From assembly GCF_003597395.2 (NCBI RefSeq), contig NC_133770.1, forward strand, positions 33,166,379-33,230,378: 64,000 nt of DNA, in the 5' to 3' direction. The DNA comes from Chelonoidis abingdonii. Its lineage: Eukaryota > Chordata > Testudines > Testudinidae. Below, in pieces: positions 53,069 to 64,000 of the stretch. The first letter of the stretch is position 1; each line of letters opens with the position of its first letter. Both the position numbers and the translations under genes were made by a program. The notes beneath the pieces were generated by a model that saw only the letters and a list, made by a program, of their open reading frames with translations, was not told the DNA's origin and did not search any database.

Positions 53069-53162
53069 GTATAAAAACCACAAGCACTGTAGCTAGAGTT
53101 AAACATTCAAGTCCTGACTCCAGTGCTTAATCATGCAACCTTAAAAAGTGCATCCTTTAAGT

Positions 53163-53816
53163 CAACGCTTTTCAAAGTAAGAGTCGCAACCCAGTACGGG
53201 ACTGCAGAATGTAAGGCACTGGGTCACCTTGCTGATTCAAATTATAACCATCATTGCCATGCAGCAGGTCTAAAGAGCCACACAGCAGGGACTTGGAGAG
53301 GAGAGAAGTGAGATATGGGGTGGGCAGGAACTGCGGAAGGGAGCAAGCTGGGACTTGCAGGGCTGCTGCAGGCCTCTCCCCCGGCCCCGGAGCTCCCTGC
53401 TGCTGGCGGGGAGAGAGAAGCCCTTCCCCCAGACCTCTGTGCGGCCTGCACCCCCAAATCCTCATCCCTGGCCACACCCCAGAGCCTGCACCCCCAGCCA
53501 GAGCCCTCACCCCTGCATCCCAACCCTCTGCCCCAGCCCTGAGCCCCCTCCAGTACCCTGAACCCCTCATTCCCAGCTCCACCCTAGAGCCCTCACCCCC
53601 GCACTGCACCTTCTGCCCTACCCTGGGCCATCTCCCATGCTCCTTACCATAGGCTTACTAAGGCTAGTATTAGTTATGTAAAGTGGGGTAAGCTGGAATG
53701 TATTGCAATATTATGATTTTATGAAAACTCTAGTCAAAAGACATAATTATGTTGGGTCACGGGCATCAACAATTTTCTTCAACTGGGTCATGAGGAAAAA
53801 AGTTTGAAAACCACTG
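53163..53816. mobile_element. hAT (Charlie-like) element with GC-rich core
   Basis: Ends CAACGCTTTTCAAAGTAAGAG and AAAGTTTGAAAACCACTG are inverted repeats. Flanks CTTTAAGT and CGCTAAAT keep 5 of 8 positions. The core 53280-53640 is a degenerate CCCTCACCCC/CCAGAGCC minisatellite that produces long spurious open frames on both strands. Confidence 0.75.
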
Positions 53817-54989
53817 CGCTAAATAGATGTAAAACATGAATACAATAGATAGAAAACTTTACACAGTATATCTATTAAAAAGGGTACAACAGAACTACTG
53901 GAGATTACAAGGTCTACACTGTTAGCAAGTGTCACATTGAAAGGGCCTCTGGAAAGATATTCAAGAGTCTTACAATGTGTGTGAGAACAGCTCTCCCTCT
54001 GACTGTGGTCCCAATCTAAATGCCATTAGTGAATATTCTTTCAGCACTAAGTGTATGTGGTGCTTTGCAAACCAGTTAAGACATGATCCCCACATCAAAA
54101 ATCCCCAGCCCCCCAGAAATAAAAGTCAGATCAGGCTGAAAAAGTAAGTGGAAATAGCAGAAAAGTTGGGTAGTAACTGAGCTTCTCTAGATAAAGTCTA
54201 AACCAAAAAGCTGCTGCAAAGCATACACTGAAGTGTTCTCACTTTGATCCCCAAATCTAATTCTCAAGTAGTCAACTAAACAGAAACAAAGCTGAGTCCA
54301 TTTTGTGATTTAAGTAATTTAATCTTTCTTGTAAGTGGACCTACTGCCAATGGCTTCAAGTCAAACTACAGTAGTATTTTGAACTCTATTGGACAGTATT
54401 CCTAAATTAAAATTCAGTACAAGAAATTTAAGATCATTCTACTAGCATGTGGGAACAAGGGGGATCATTGTGCAAAGCTGCAACATTTTCTTCAGCTCAA
54501 TTCTGGTTTCTGACTTCCTAAGAAACAAAAATAATCAGCTTATTCCTAAAGTCTAGATTTAGTATAAAAGAGTTTGGAGTTGATCCAGTAGTTGCATTAG
54601 TTTACAATGCCACAGTAGTGTGCTGTAAAAGAAGGAAAGCATATCCAAGCAAATTTGGGGCACTAGAACATATTTTATAAGACTGATCCAAACTAGTGGA
54701 TGGCTGCTAAGGAGGCCATTACGTGGGGATTTTATTGGACAGTACCGCTTCATTTTAATAGTCAACTTTGGACAATAAGAAAACATTTCATTAAGTGACT
54801 TGCCATTTGTGAGCACTCCTCTTTTTCTTTTTTTGCCAAAAGCTATTCTAATTTATTGTAAGTTATCATGAGGAAGAAGATGCTAAAAGCCTCCATGGAT
54901 GCAGGCTGGAGCTTTCAAAGTTTTGAAGTCTGTAAATAGCCTGAGGAGAACGAATTTATTATGGAGGAAGCATAGTCTGTAGGAGAAAG

Positions 54990-55145
54990 GTTGACTTTGT
55001 GGTTAAGGCACTAGCTTGAAGCTAATGAGATCTAGGTTCATTTCTCAGTTCTACCACATAGTCTCTTTGTGCACAAGGTACCCATCTGTAAAATGAGGAT
55101 ACTACTGCCTTACCTCATATGTGTTCTGTGAAAAATGTGTTAATG
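54990..55145 (+). mobile_element. MIR SINE
   Basis: TTGTGGTTAAGGCACTAGCTT, then GAGATCTAGGTTCATTTCTC and CCCATCTGTAAAATGAGGATA, preserve the tRNA-derived head and core of MIR. The central TGACCTTGGGC part is degraded. Confidence 0.8.
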
Positions 55146-55179
55146 GTCATGAGACAGACACTGTGTCAATGAGGGCTAG

Positions 55180-55548
55180 CTGGGCACCAAAATGGGGCAG
55201 GGGTCCCGGGGGGGCAGTCAGGAAGTCGAGGAGGGTTTGGATGGGGGGGTGGGAGGCAGTCAGGGGCAGGGATTCCGGAGGCAGTCAAGGGACAGGGAGA
55301 AGGGGTGGTTCGATGGGGTATGGGTCCCGGGGCGGCAGTCAGGAAGGAGAGGAGAGGTTGCATGGGGCAGCGCAGGGCAGTCAGGGGTGGGGGTTCTGAA
55401 GGTGTGTCAGGGGTCCCACGGGGCCGTCAGGGCCAGAAGCAGGGGTGGGAGGATGGGGGGCAGGCCACACCCCCTCCCCTAACCAGCCCTCTATACAATT
55501 TCCAAAGCCCAATGCAGCCCTCAGGCCAAATAGTTTGTCCGCCCCTGG
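55180..55548. repeat. G-rich minisatellite within a hAT-type end
   Basis: Degenerate units of GGCAGTCAGGGGY and GGGGTCCCGGGG repeat several times to about 55460. The right end GGCCAAATAGTTTGTCCGCCCCTG resembles the end of a hAT family with CAGGGGYGGGCAAAC termini. Open frames on both strands are by-products of the G-rich units. Confidence 0.65.
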
Positions 55549-55602
55549 TTTAGCTCCTCCTTCCTGTTGGATGAGGTCATCTGCCACCACCTTACCTGCT
55601 CA

Positions 55603-55670
55603 CACTCAGATTGTATGCTCTATGGGGCAGGTTCCATACCAGGCACCATGCACACCCTTAGAGCTGTATT
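55603..55670 (+). mobile_element. L2-like LINE 3' fragment
   Basis: AGATTGTATGCTCTATGGGG then GCAGGTTCC and a CACCATGCAC section correspond to the L2-like family also at 36516 and 20105. Confidence 0.5.
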
Positions 55671-55679
55671 TGAACATAC

Positions 55680-58305
55680 AACATTTTTGTTAAACAATGA
55701 AGCAATTCTTACAAATTCAAACAAGTATGAATGTGTGCAGGTTTCTCACAGTTTCCAGCTCTGTGGGGCACGGTGAAGACTGGGGGGAAGGGGGGAAGAA
55801 AGGGGCAGAGCAGGAATTATGACTCACCAAGTTCATAAACAACAAAAATGTGTCTAATTGTATTGTTTGAGATAATGAAAAATGAATAGTTTTATATATA
55901 TGGCTTGATCCTGAGAAAGCTGCTAGGAGAATTCAGGTCTCAAAGAGGCAAAGAAAAATCTCGATCATTGAGTGACAAGATAGAATAAAGGGGTGCATAG
56001 TCAGTCACTCTCCCTAACAGGGCTCACATCCCATTTAGCAGCTCCACAAGTACTTCCTTCCACTTTAGGAGCTCTCTGATTCAGCAGGAGAAAATAATAT
56101 GACTTCTGGTAAAGAGACAAATACAAATGCTACTAACAGAACTAAACTCTTTTTCTAGGAAGCAGTTTATCTAAATCAGGTTCAGGTCTTCTGACCTCCC
56201 GTATAACCAGAGTTTAGGTTAAACACAAGTGCTAATTACTCAGCTTCCTCACTGCTAACAAGAAACAGCTGAACAAAAAAGAGAGACTTTCTCATTTCAC
56301 ACAGCCCTATGGCTCAAGGGAAGAACAAACTGCACCCATTTCACTGGTTGTTGCAGTGTCTGTCATTTAAACACTGAACTAATATTGAAAATCAGTTTGT
56401 GATGTTAAGGTCAGTGCACTTTTTTTGTGGGATGTTCTAGTCTATACACAGTTTAAAATCCAAAAGCATTTGTACAGTTAGTGTCAAACAGCACAAAGAA
56501 AGCTGCCTACAAAGTTGTAAGCTATTGGTTGCCTTTTCAAAATGTTTAGTCCAGGGTAGTTTTAGGTACAACATTAATAACTAGAGAATACGGCAATACA
56601 GAAGGAAAGCGTAAAAAAACTTTGGGAAAGAATATTTAATGGTCCTGCTGCCCCCAGGATATAATCCAATACACATTGGAAATGCACTGTCAGTCATAAT
56701 TTATATTCAAGCAACATCCTTGATAAAAGATCCTCCTAATTCAAAACATACCACCACGAAACTGCTAGCTACACTCCTAGCATAACCAAAGAGTTCATTC
56801 TAGTGCAAAGGCACGAACATTTCAGCCAAAGCTTCACTCCTGGATTCTGTTCCTCTGTCTTCTTACATTATACCTCTAATGTTATTCAGAATCTCTATTA
56901 TTTATCAACATTCAGGGCTCCTCCCAGAAGTTATGTACTATCTGCCTTTGGAAGGCAGTGGTGGGATTGTTTGCTTTTGTGAAGAAAATTAGTTGAAATA
57001 AACAGACAACTATTTAACCACTCACTATCTTTACACCTACAAATGATCCTACTAAGCAATTTTATAAATCACCGCCACAAAGAAAGGGGAAAATTTAACC
57101 CATGAACCATATTGGGAATTAATATAAATAATATGCAAAACTAAGTTCTTTTTAGACCTGGGTCTAAAAATAACTGGGTCAGACTTAGGAAGGAGAGCGT
57201 CCCTTCTCAACCAGCACTAAGGAACTTACACCTCTTTAAAACCACGTGAACCCAATTGAAATGCACTATCTGAAAAATTCAAGTCTTTTAAACTACCACC
57301 ATATTCCTTATAAAGCCACCACCACCTTTCTGAACAACGTATAGTAAAAACTACTTTCACACTAAGAGGAGAAAATCATCATTACCCTCTGAACAGAACC
57401 CTCAGTAGAAGATTACATCAAAGGCTTACCTTAGGTTCCAGGTTGCAGTATGCCCTTCCAGGACCCCCACATAGCTCTACAATGTGTGGCACACCCTTGT
57501 CTACACCATGCTTCTGTGTAACAACCAGAGCTCATATGCAAGCTAAGGCTCACTTCTGAATTCCTTTAGCATTAACAGTAAATATTCTATTTAATTACCT
57601 GAGATAATTCTTAGATTAGGCATTTTAGTACTCTATTCAAGCAACTGCAGGGCTAAGCCCCAGGCCTGAAAGTTAGGCTCCACAGCAAAATGTATTTTAA
57701 GCATATAAACATGCTTTTAAAATGTATAAGCTTTCAAGTTTGCAAAACTGAAAGCTTAAATCAACTTTTTGGGAAACAGTTCGCAACAGCGAAATCACTT
57801 CTATTCAGTTCATAGTAAAGGTCCTTTCTCCCAAGGTCTGATAGTTAGAGGCTTAACTCCTCTCTTGTCAGATGTGCCTTTATTTGGAGACAAAGCAAGA
57901 GCAGGCAGTGCATAACTGTTTTCATAAATGGTATTCAGCCACATGTAAACTAGCAACAACTTGGCAAAATGAGTGACAGCTTGGCACAATCAATTCAGCT
58001 GTGTGCTGCCTCCGTTACTCTAGCCACTCAAAAACGTGCTGAATTTCAGGGTTTATTTTCAAAAAGCTATACTCTTCTACAAAAGCTTTATGGTTTCTAA
58101 CAAAATGATTGATTCCATTCACAATAATCCCTTTATTTAGTAATCTCTTAAGTGTGGAGGGGAGGAATCATCTCTCTATCTGTAGTTAGAGAAGTTAATT
58201 GCTTAAACTGACTGGTTTAAGATTGATACTATTGTGCTTTTAAAATTCTTTACCATTTGTATTAACCATGGCACCCTCAAGGCCAAATTATAAATATGTC
58301 TCTAT
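55680..58305 (-). other. DNA without recognised features
   Basis: AT-rich and apparently unique. A good donor-like site (CCTAAG|GTAAGCC, minus strand at about 57424-57430) occurs but no convincing exon. Confidence 0.4.
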
Positions 58306-58309
58306 TGGG

Positions 58310-58420
58310 CTAGATATTGTACCCACTTCTAGCAAGCAACAGTCCCTGCCCTGAAGAATTTACAGTTAATTTGAGACAAGACACAACAAGCAAGGATGAC
58401 AGACAAAAGGATGGAGGATG
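58310..58420 (-). mobile_element. L2-like LINE 3' fragment
   Basis: CAACAGTCCCTGCCCTGAAG then AATTTACAGTTAATTTGAGA matches the minus form of the family (AGTCCCTGCCCCAAAGAGCTTACAATCTAA type). Confidence 0.55.
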
Positions 58421-58894
58421 GGCAACTGTTACAAAAATATTCTGTGGTTACATAAATCACCCATTCAAAAACGTTCATGTTCCTGACAGTTCCCAATGTT
58501 GGTTTTCTTAAGCCATGCAATACTGTTGTATAAAGAGGAGGAAGGATGGTGATGGGGGATCAAAGGACATTTTTACAAGTGCAGGAAGGCAAGGGAGAAA
58601 TTAGAGTGGGGAGAAGTGCAGAGACAAATGGGAGAGAAGAGAATGTGGGACCAAAAAACAGAAAGGAGCATTAGACACAGAGAAGGAGGAGATCCAAGAT
58701 ATGTAACTGGAGGGAAAGTAGGAAAAAACTTAAAGCACAGGGTTGTATTTAGAGATTGAGAGCTTTATTGTCAAGAACTCAAAAGCCCTGTAGTCAGTAA
58801 CAACTCATATCCCCTGATGATTTAACAGATGGATTACACCTAAAACAATGCAACAGACAAAATGGGTTGCCTATAACCACAGATATAGGAATAT

Positions 58895-58961
58895 ATAGTG
58901 ATTATATATATATATATATATATATACATACACATACACACACACACACACATATATATCT
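58895..58961. repeat. Compound (TA)n(CA)n microsatellite
   Basis: About 13 TA units are followed by mixed TACA and eight or so CA units, then ATATATATC. Confidence 0.95.
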
Positions 58962-59269
58962 CTATTTGCAAAGAGGAAAAACAAGTATAGTAAATTAACT
59001 ACTCTAAGGAAAGCTTGAGCCTGAAGTGCAATGCTCCAAACACTTACCTGGGTTTGCATATGTGAGAAAAAGGAGGAGGGAGACCTTCAGATACAATGAA
59101 CTCCCTCGGTTACAGTTCCCTACCAGGTGAGGACAAGAGAAACAGTCACAGGAAAACAGTTCATTTAGATATATTTCCAGCCTAAACTACTATAATGCAC
59201 CAGTTAACACAGAAAACAAATCTTAACTACTGTAACCCAGTCACAGAAAGAGAGATCAATTTAGGATGG

Positions 59270-59900
59270 TATTACATAGGAATTGCTATACTGCATCAGA
59301 ATCATGATCCATCTAGTTCAGCACCCTGTCTTTGATAGCTGCCAGCACTAGCTACTTCAGAGAAAGGTACAAGAAGCCCCACACTTGACAGATGTAGGAT
59401 AAACTCCTCCCCGCCCCGAATTTCTCATCCTAATCCCTAATTTAGAGATTATTTTAAACCTTCAAACATGAGGATTTATAGCCTTTCCCAAACTTCTTAG
59501 CTTTAACTATTATAATTTTTGTTACCCATATGTGTGCCCAATCCTCTTTGAATCTTGCTATGTTTTTGGCACAGTGCCATGTGGCAATAAATTTCCCACT
59601 TTAATCACATTCTGTGACATGGTCTTTCCTTTTACCAAGTTTTGAATTTGCTGCCTTGCCATTTCATTGCATAACCCCTTATATTATGAGAGACAGAGAA
59701 CAGAAAGTCCAGCTCTACCTTCTCTAGACTATTCATTATTTTGTATCCTGTTACCATGTAGCCTCTTATGTCCTTTATGAAAAAAGCTCCCAATCTTTTC
59801 AATCTCTTTTCGTGAGAGTATTTCTGTTCCCCTAATCATTCTCTGCCCTTCTCTGAACCCCCTCTAATTCTGCCAGAGTAAGGAAGTGGTCCAGCAAACA
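59270..59900 (-). mobile_element. CR1-type LINE 3' region, old copy
   Basis: In plus orientation TGCATCAGAATCATGATCCATC, AGTTCAGCACCCTGTCTTTG, GCACTAGCTACTTCAGAGAAAGG and, further right, TCTCTGCCCTTCTCTGAACCCC match the reverse of CR1 3' sequences. It is diverged and probably interrupted. Confidence 0.65.
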
Positions 59901-60057
59901 GCATTAAAAAAAAGTCACTAACCTCAGGCATATTGGGTATGACTCAGTCATCAATGAAATCAATGAGAAGACTGTCATTGACTTCAATGGGTTGAATCAA
60001 TTCTTAATTTTGCAAACTATAAAAAAAAAATCCCCCAGTCTATTTCTTGGGCTACTA

Positions 60058-60172
60058 AAGCCTCAATCATGCAAATACTTATCCACATGCTTAATTTAAT
60101 CATATGAATTTTCCCATTAACTTCAGCTGGACCACACTCATGAATAAAATTAAGCATGTATGTGTTTGCCTA
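60058..60172. repeat. Palindromic amniote repeat
   Basis: TCATGCAAATACTTATCCAC and ATGCTTAATTTAATCATATGA are mirrored by AAATTAAGCATGTATGTGTTTGCC around a CCCATTAACTTCAGCTGGAC centre. This is the ACACATGCTTAA-type palindrome common in sauropsids. Confidence 0.65.
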
Positions 60173-60179
60173 TTTAGAC

Positions 60180-63100
60180 GCTGCTGTGAAAGGGTTGCCT
60201 GAACCAGAGAAAATGAGAACCAGAATCCCCAAAGGGTTCAATACCGTTCTAACATTTTGTGAGTAAAGTTTGTTTCTCACTGACACAAACACTAATTATT
60301 GTTTATTCACCGAGTTTCTAAACATTGGGGAAGCATTCCATACCCCAGTGACTCTCCAATCTGAAGTTTGGACAACACATGATTGAATAAATAAGAACAG
60401 GTGTGAGAAGCAGCATAACAAATGATGTAGTTATTTGTCATACATGCTACATGTGCAAGTCTCAAAGTTTTGACTAGAAGAATTAGTGATAGAAAGGGAT
60501 AGTAAACTTATGCTTCAGGGTTTAGGCCAATCTCTAACTAGAGCTCAGGATGAGACCGAACATGGGGGGAAGATTATCCAACATCTGTCAACTGCATGGT
60601 TCTTACACCTTCCATTGAAGCATCTGGTGCTGGAAACTGTTGAAGACAAGATACTGTGTTACATGGATCTCATGTCTGAGCCAGTCTGGAAATTACTATG
60701 TATATAAAACACAAATATCAACTTCTATGTATAGATATACATACTTTAAAAAAAACAACAACAAAGCTTAATGACTTGGATAGTTGAGGTCAACCCAGAG
60801 CAGACTGTCTACTTTTGAAGTGGAGGACAAGGAAGTGATGAGACAGGGGAGATGGGGGAAAGCAAGTCTCCTGCAGATACAGGAGATGTGATTATGAACA
60901 TAAACAGAGGACTTAGGTCTCCATTACTGACAATCCTTTCAACCTTCATGAGGAATACATTCACATTTTTTAAAAAAGATAAAGCAAGTCAATGAGAGTT
61001 GCTTCAGAGTTTATCCTGTTGATCTTATCTGATCTGGATGTGCAGAACCATCAGTTATATGCTCCTAAATAAAAAGATCTGATCAATGAGTGGTCAGGGT
61101 ATGCTGTCGTCCAGGACTTCTGCTGGCGCAGCAGGAAACACTCATGAAAATAAGAGTATTGTACTATTTTTTGTTATGTCTTCCCTAGAAAATGATTAAA
61201 TCTTTTGCCAAACTATGCAACAGAATAAGTGTTAAAAATGTAAAACTGAAAAACAAACATGCATGTTTTAGTATATATGATCAATAGCATTAGAATTCAG
61301 TCTTGTAACTATAATGTAGCCACTCTTGTGGCTAGCAAATTACATTTGCAAAGATTTGAAAAGATGCATCAGTACAGTTTTATATTCATCATTTTAAAAT
61401 TGCAATGCCTATATCAATGCAGCTTCAGCACAAAGTGAATCAATAAATCCTCTTCAGTGAAAAGTATTGATTTCCTGCCAAAAACGACTCAGCAGGCAGA
61501 GCTGTCCTACGAAAAAAGCATACAATTTAACATGGGTGCAAAAAACAAAAAAAACAAAACCACCACCTCATCTTTCCTGGGATGTCCTGAGTTTAACTTC
61601 TGACATACTCAGCAACAATTTCAGATTACCCTAATTCAGAGGCTGTTTAAAAGTACATTTTCAAAGATCATCTTGATTATGGTAATCTAGGAGACAGAGA
61701 AAAGATTTGGAGGTTTGACATGGTTCAGATAAGTTCATCTGAACCTCATTCAAACTTCTTGAATCCAAAACACTGGGCTGGAAATTTTGGGAAAAAGTTC
61801 CCATAATATTTCTGGGAGTTTCTGCTTCACCTCATGCTAGAAATACAAATTCAAACAGCTTTTTGCTTAGTATTTTGGTCCTTCCAATTTTGATCCTGGT
61901 TGGAACCAGAAAGTGCAGATGAGCCCAAAACTGAAAGATATCGTAACAATTCAAATCAATCATCTATGGTGCCAAGGTTGTCATTGCTGCACATCACTTC
62001 TGAGCGACATCAGGGGCAGAATTTAGATCCTCTTGTTCCAAACGCAGAGCCCCCTGCTGCTTGAGCTACAAGAGAATCTTCATTAGCTTTTGGCAATATG
62101 TGGCTTATGACACACAACTGAGCAATCCTGACCCCATCTGGTGGTCACTATACACACTATCTGATTCATTTTTATGGTATGTGTTGTATCAGCTTGATGA
62201 CAGTATTTTTATTCTGAAGATGTTTGTTGAGTAAGTTGACTAGGAAGTACGTCATGCCATGTTTGAAATTCATGCATATATCTTACATAGCTCTCTATAT
62301 CTACAAGATTTGAGTTCACTATGGCCATATTTGAGGCCTATACATGTTTGGTGCATGCACTATTTCAGTTGGCCCATATTTACATTTTTGAAGCTGAATA
62401 TTGCAAATACACCACACTTAGCTGGCCAAGCAGCTTAGGGGAAAGATAATGAAAACTAAACCTGAGGAAACCATACATAAAATAGGGTTTTCAGAATTGA
62501 AGAGAGAGAATTCCCTATAGCTATATTTAACCAAGGTGGGCAGGACCACACAAGATCACACTGAAGCTTTAGATGTAGCTCACTACCACAGGAAATGTTT
62601 CTGGAACCAATTGAAATTACATAACTGGAGCCACTCAGAAGGTTCTGCCTCATGTCATGAGCCACAGGCCTCAAACCTGAGTTCACAGGAGCATCCATGC
62701 TTCAACATGTGATAAAGACAAGCCCCCCCCAAACCAACATATGAATGTACAAAATTAGAGGTCTTGAAGTGAATAGACTTAGGACATTAAGTCATCTCCA
62801 CTGACTGCTTCAACTCCACCAGAGGTCTTGAGAAGATAAAGACAACATTTGCACAGTAGCCAGCCTATCCTTCCTGGAGAAAATATATGGCTTAGTCTAT
62901 TTTTGGTTCTATATGGCACCTTTTACTCCTGATTTCCAGAAATCTCAGATATGCCAGCAGTGGAGGAGACAAAGAGGACAGACCTCAGCACCCAGCTGGT
63001 CTTGAGTTTGACAGCTCACTCAGGCCATTCGGTATTTCCATTACTCCCATTGGAGAGTATTTGGTCTATTTCTTGCTGAATGGTGTGGAATTACAACAGA

Positions 63101-63670
63101 TTGTTGGAAAGAATCCAAGTGAGAGAAGTGATCCAGTTCCACACTGTGCTACTTCCCATCCATTTTTAGGGATCTCTCTTACAAGACAATGCTCAAAGCA
63201 GAAACAAGGGACATAGAAAAAGGTGTTAAAGTAGAACTAGGAGGTGAGTGGGAGGAAGAGGGGAGAGAGCGGGTTTCTACTCAAGGTACTTCATCTTCCC
63301 CAAAACCAAAAAAGAACTGAAACAAAATGCTATATCAAAGTTTACATTCTTCACACTTCCTTTAGCTTGTACAATCCCTACACTTCCCCTGGAAGACTGA
63401 TTCAGGGCTCTTGACCTAAACAATTTATACTTTTCAGTCGTTATCAAAGCTGACTCACTAGAAGTATTTTTGAGTGGTAAAACAACCAACACCAAGTCTC
63501 GCCCTTCTATCTTGCCACAGCAGACAGCAGTCACCAGGTGCCTGACCCTGGTAGCAACATACCAGGCTTCAAGAAACAAACATCTTTTCTCCACACTTCC
63601 ACTGATTTGGGTTTGTCTTCAAATAGCTGTAGATGAATCCCCAGACAGAATGAGCTGTCCATCTCAGTCC
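60180..63670 (-). other. DNA without recognised features
   Basis: No exon or named repeat is apparent. Small open frames have no supporting motif or splice context. Confidence 0.4.
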
Positions 63671-63674
63671 CCAG

Positions 63675-63830
63675 GCCTGTAAATATTATTTGTATTGTGG
63701 CAGCACCTAAGGGATGAGAATTTCCTCTACTAGGCACTGTACTTCACATAACAATGGTGTGGTCCTGGCCCTTAAAATTCAAGGGAAAGCTAAGACACAA
63801 CAGGTGGATGTAGACAAAACAGGGATGCAC
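63675..63830 (-). mobile_element. L2-like LINE 3' fragment
   Basis: AATATTATTTGTATTGTGGC then AGCACCTAAGGGATGAG and CTAGGCACTGTACTTCACAT is the minus form of the L2-like family also present at 20105-20250. Confidence 0.65.
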
Positions 63831-64000
63831 AAGATGACAGCGAGATAATTATGAACAGACACTTGGGGTGTGGGGGGGAGGAGATATCTAGTCAAGGAAC
63901 ATCATTCACTCGGGACATCTTGGACTGAAAACAAGCCAGGGCTTTCCTTCCAGAGGAAAGGTTTGTGGACATTTGCCAAGCCACAGCCAGCTTAAATGAG

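Noticed and set aside
53172..53652. Open frames of 132-145 codons on both strands
   Set aside because: They follow a degenerate C-rich minisatellite in the core of a Charlie-like element.
55121..55590. Gly/Arg-rich open frames on both strands
   Set aside because: The G-rich tandem units explain them; the right border is a hAT-type end.

Overview
The window is non-repetitive and repeat-rich DNA from a sauropsid vertebrate, most likely a turtle. The evidence is a tRNA-derived SINE with a CR1-type tail, several CR1 LINE 3' ends, old MIR and L2-like relics, and many hAT, Tigger/mariner and PIF/Harbinger-type elements of the kinds common in chelonian genomes. The only gene I recognise is SVIL (supervillin/archvillin), which is read right to left on the minus strand.

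Positions 330-16949 hold the 5' part of the SVIL coding region in eight exons: 16898-16949 (canonical ATG at 16905), 16616-16767, 14573-15251, 8660-8743, 5629-6549, 5123-5293, 4449-4483 and 330-391. With the splice sites chosen here, the frame stays open for 704 codons and leaves the window in phase 0. This part encodes the disordered N-terminal half of the protein. The gelsolin-like repeats and villin headpiece must lie to the left of position 1. The exons at 8660-8743, 5629-6549 and 5123-5293 have lengths divisible by three and the same phase, as expected for the skippable muscle (archvillin) cassette.

Upstream of the canonical ATG the frame does not close. It runs through the rest of its exon and into a coding-like exon at 25239-25343 (phase-compatible donor). 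A possible initiating exon lies at 35383-35443 (Kozak-like ATG, strong donor, matching phase). This suggests an alternative SVIL N-terminus, which I treat as the most interesting lead. A separate 90-codon open frame at 36059-36331 is also coding-like, but I could not identify it.

The remaining sequence, about 17-64 kb, is best read as SVIL 5' introns and upstream DNA filled with repeats. Highlights are a two-copy hAT family with long inverted repeats (898-2533 and 25627-27369), a three-level nested insertion (11228-11982), a 2.66-kb Harbinger-like element with a GC-rich core (47073-49736), a CpG-rich MITE (42132-42425), a long hairpin (22383-22530), and a pair of AT-rich 1-kb repeats (20490-21605 and 51820-52797). 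I saw no tRNA or rRNA gene, CRISPR array or prokaryotic feature. No CpG island promoter could be separated from GC-rich repeat DNA.
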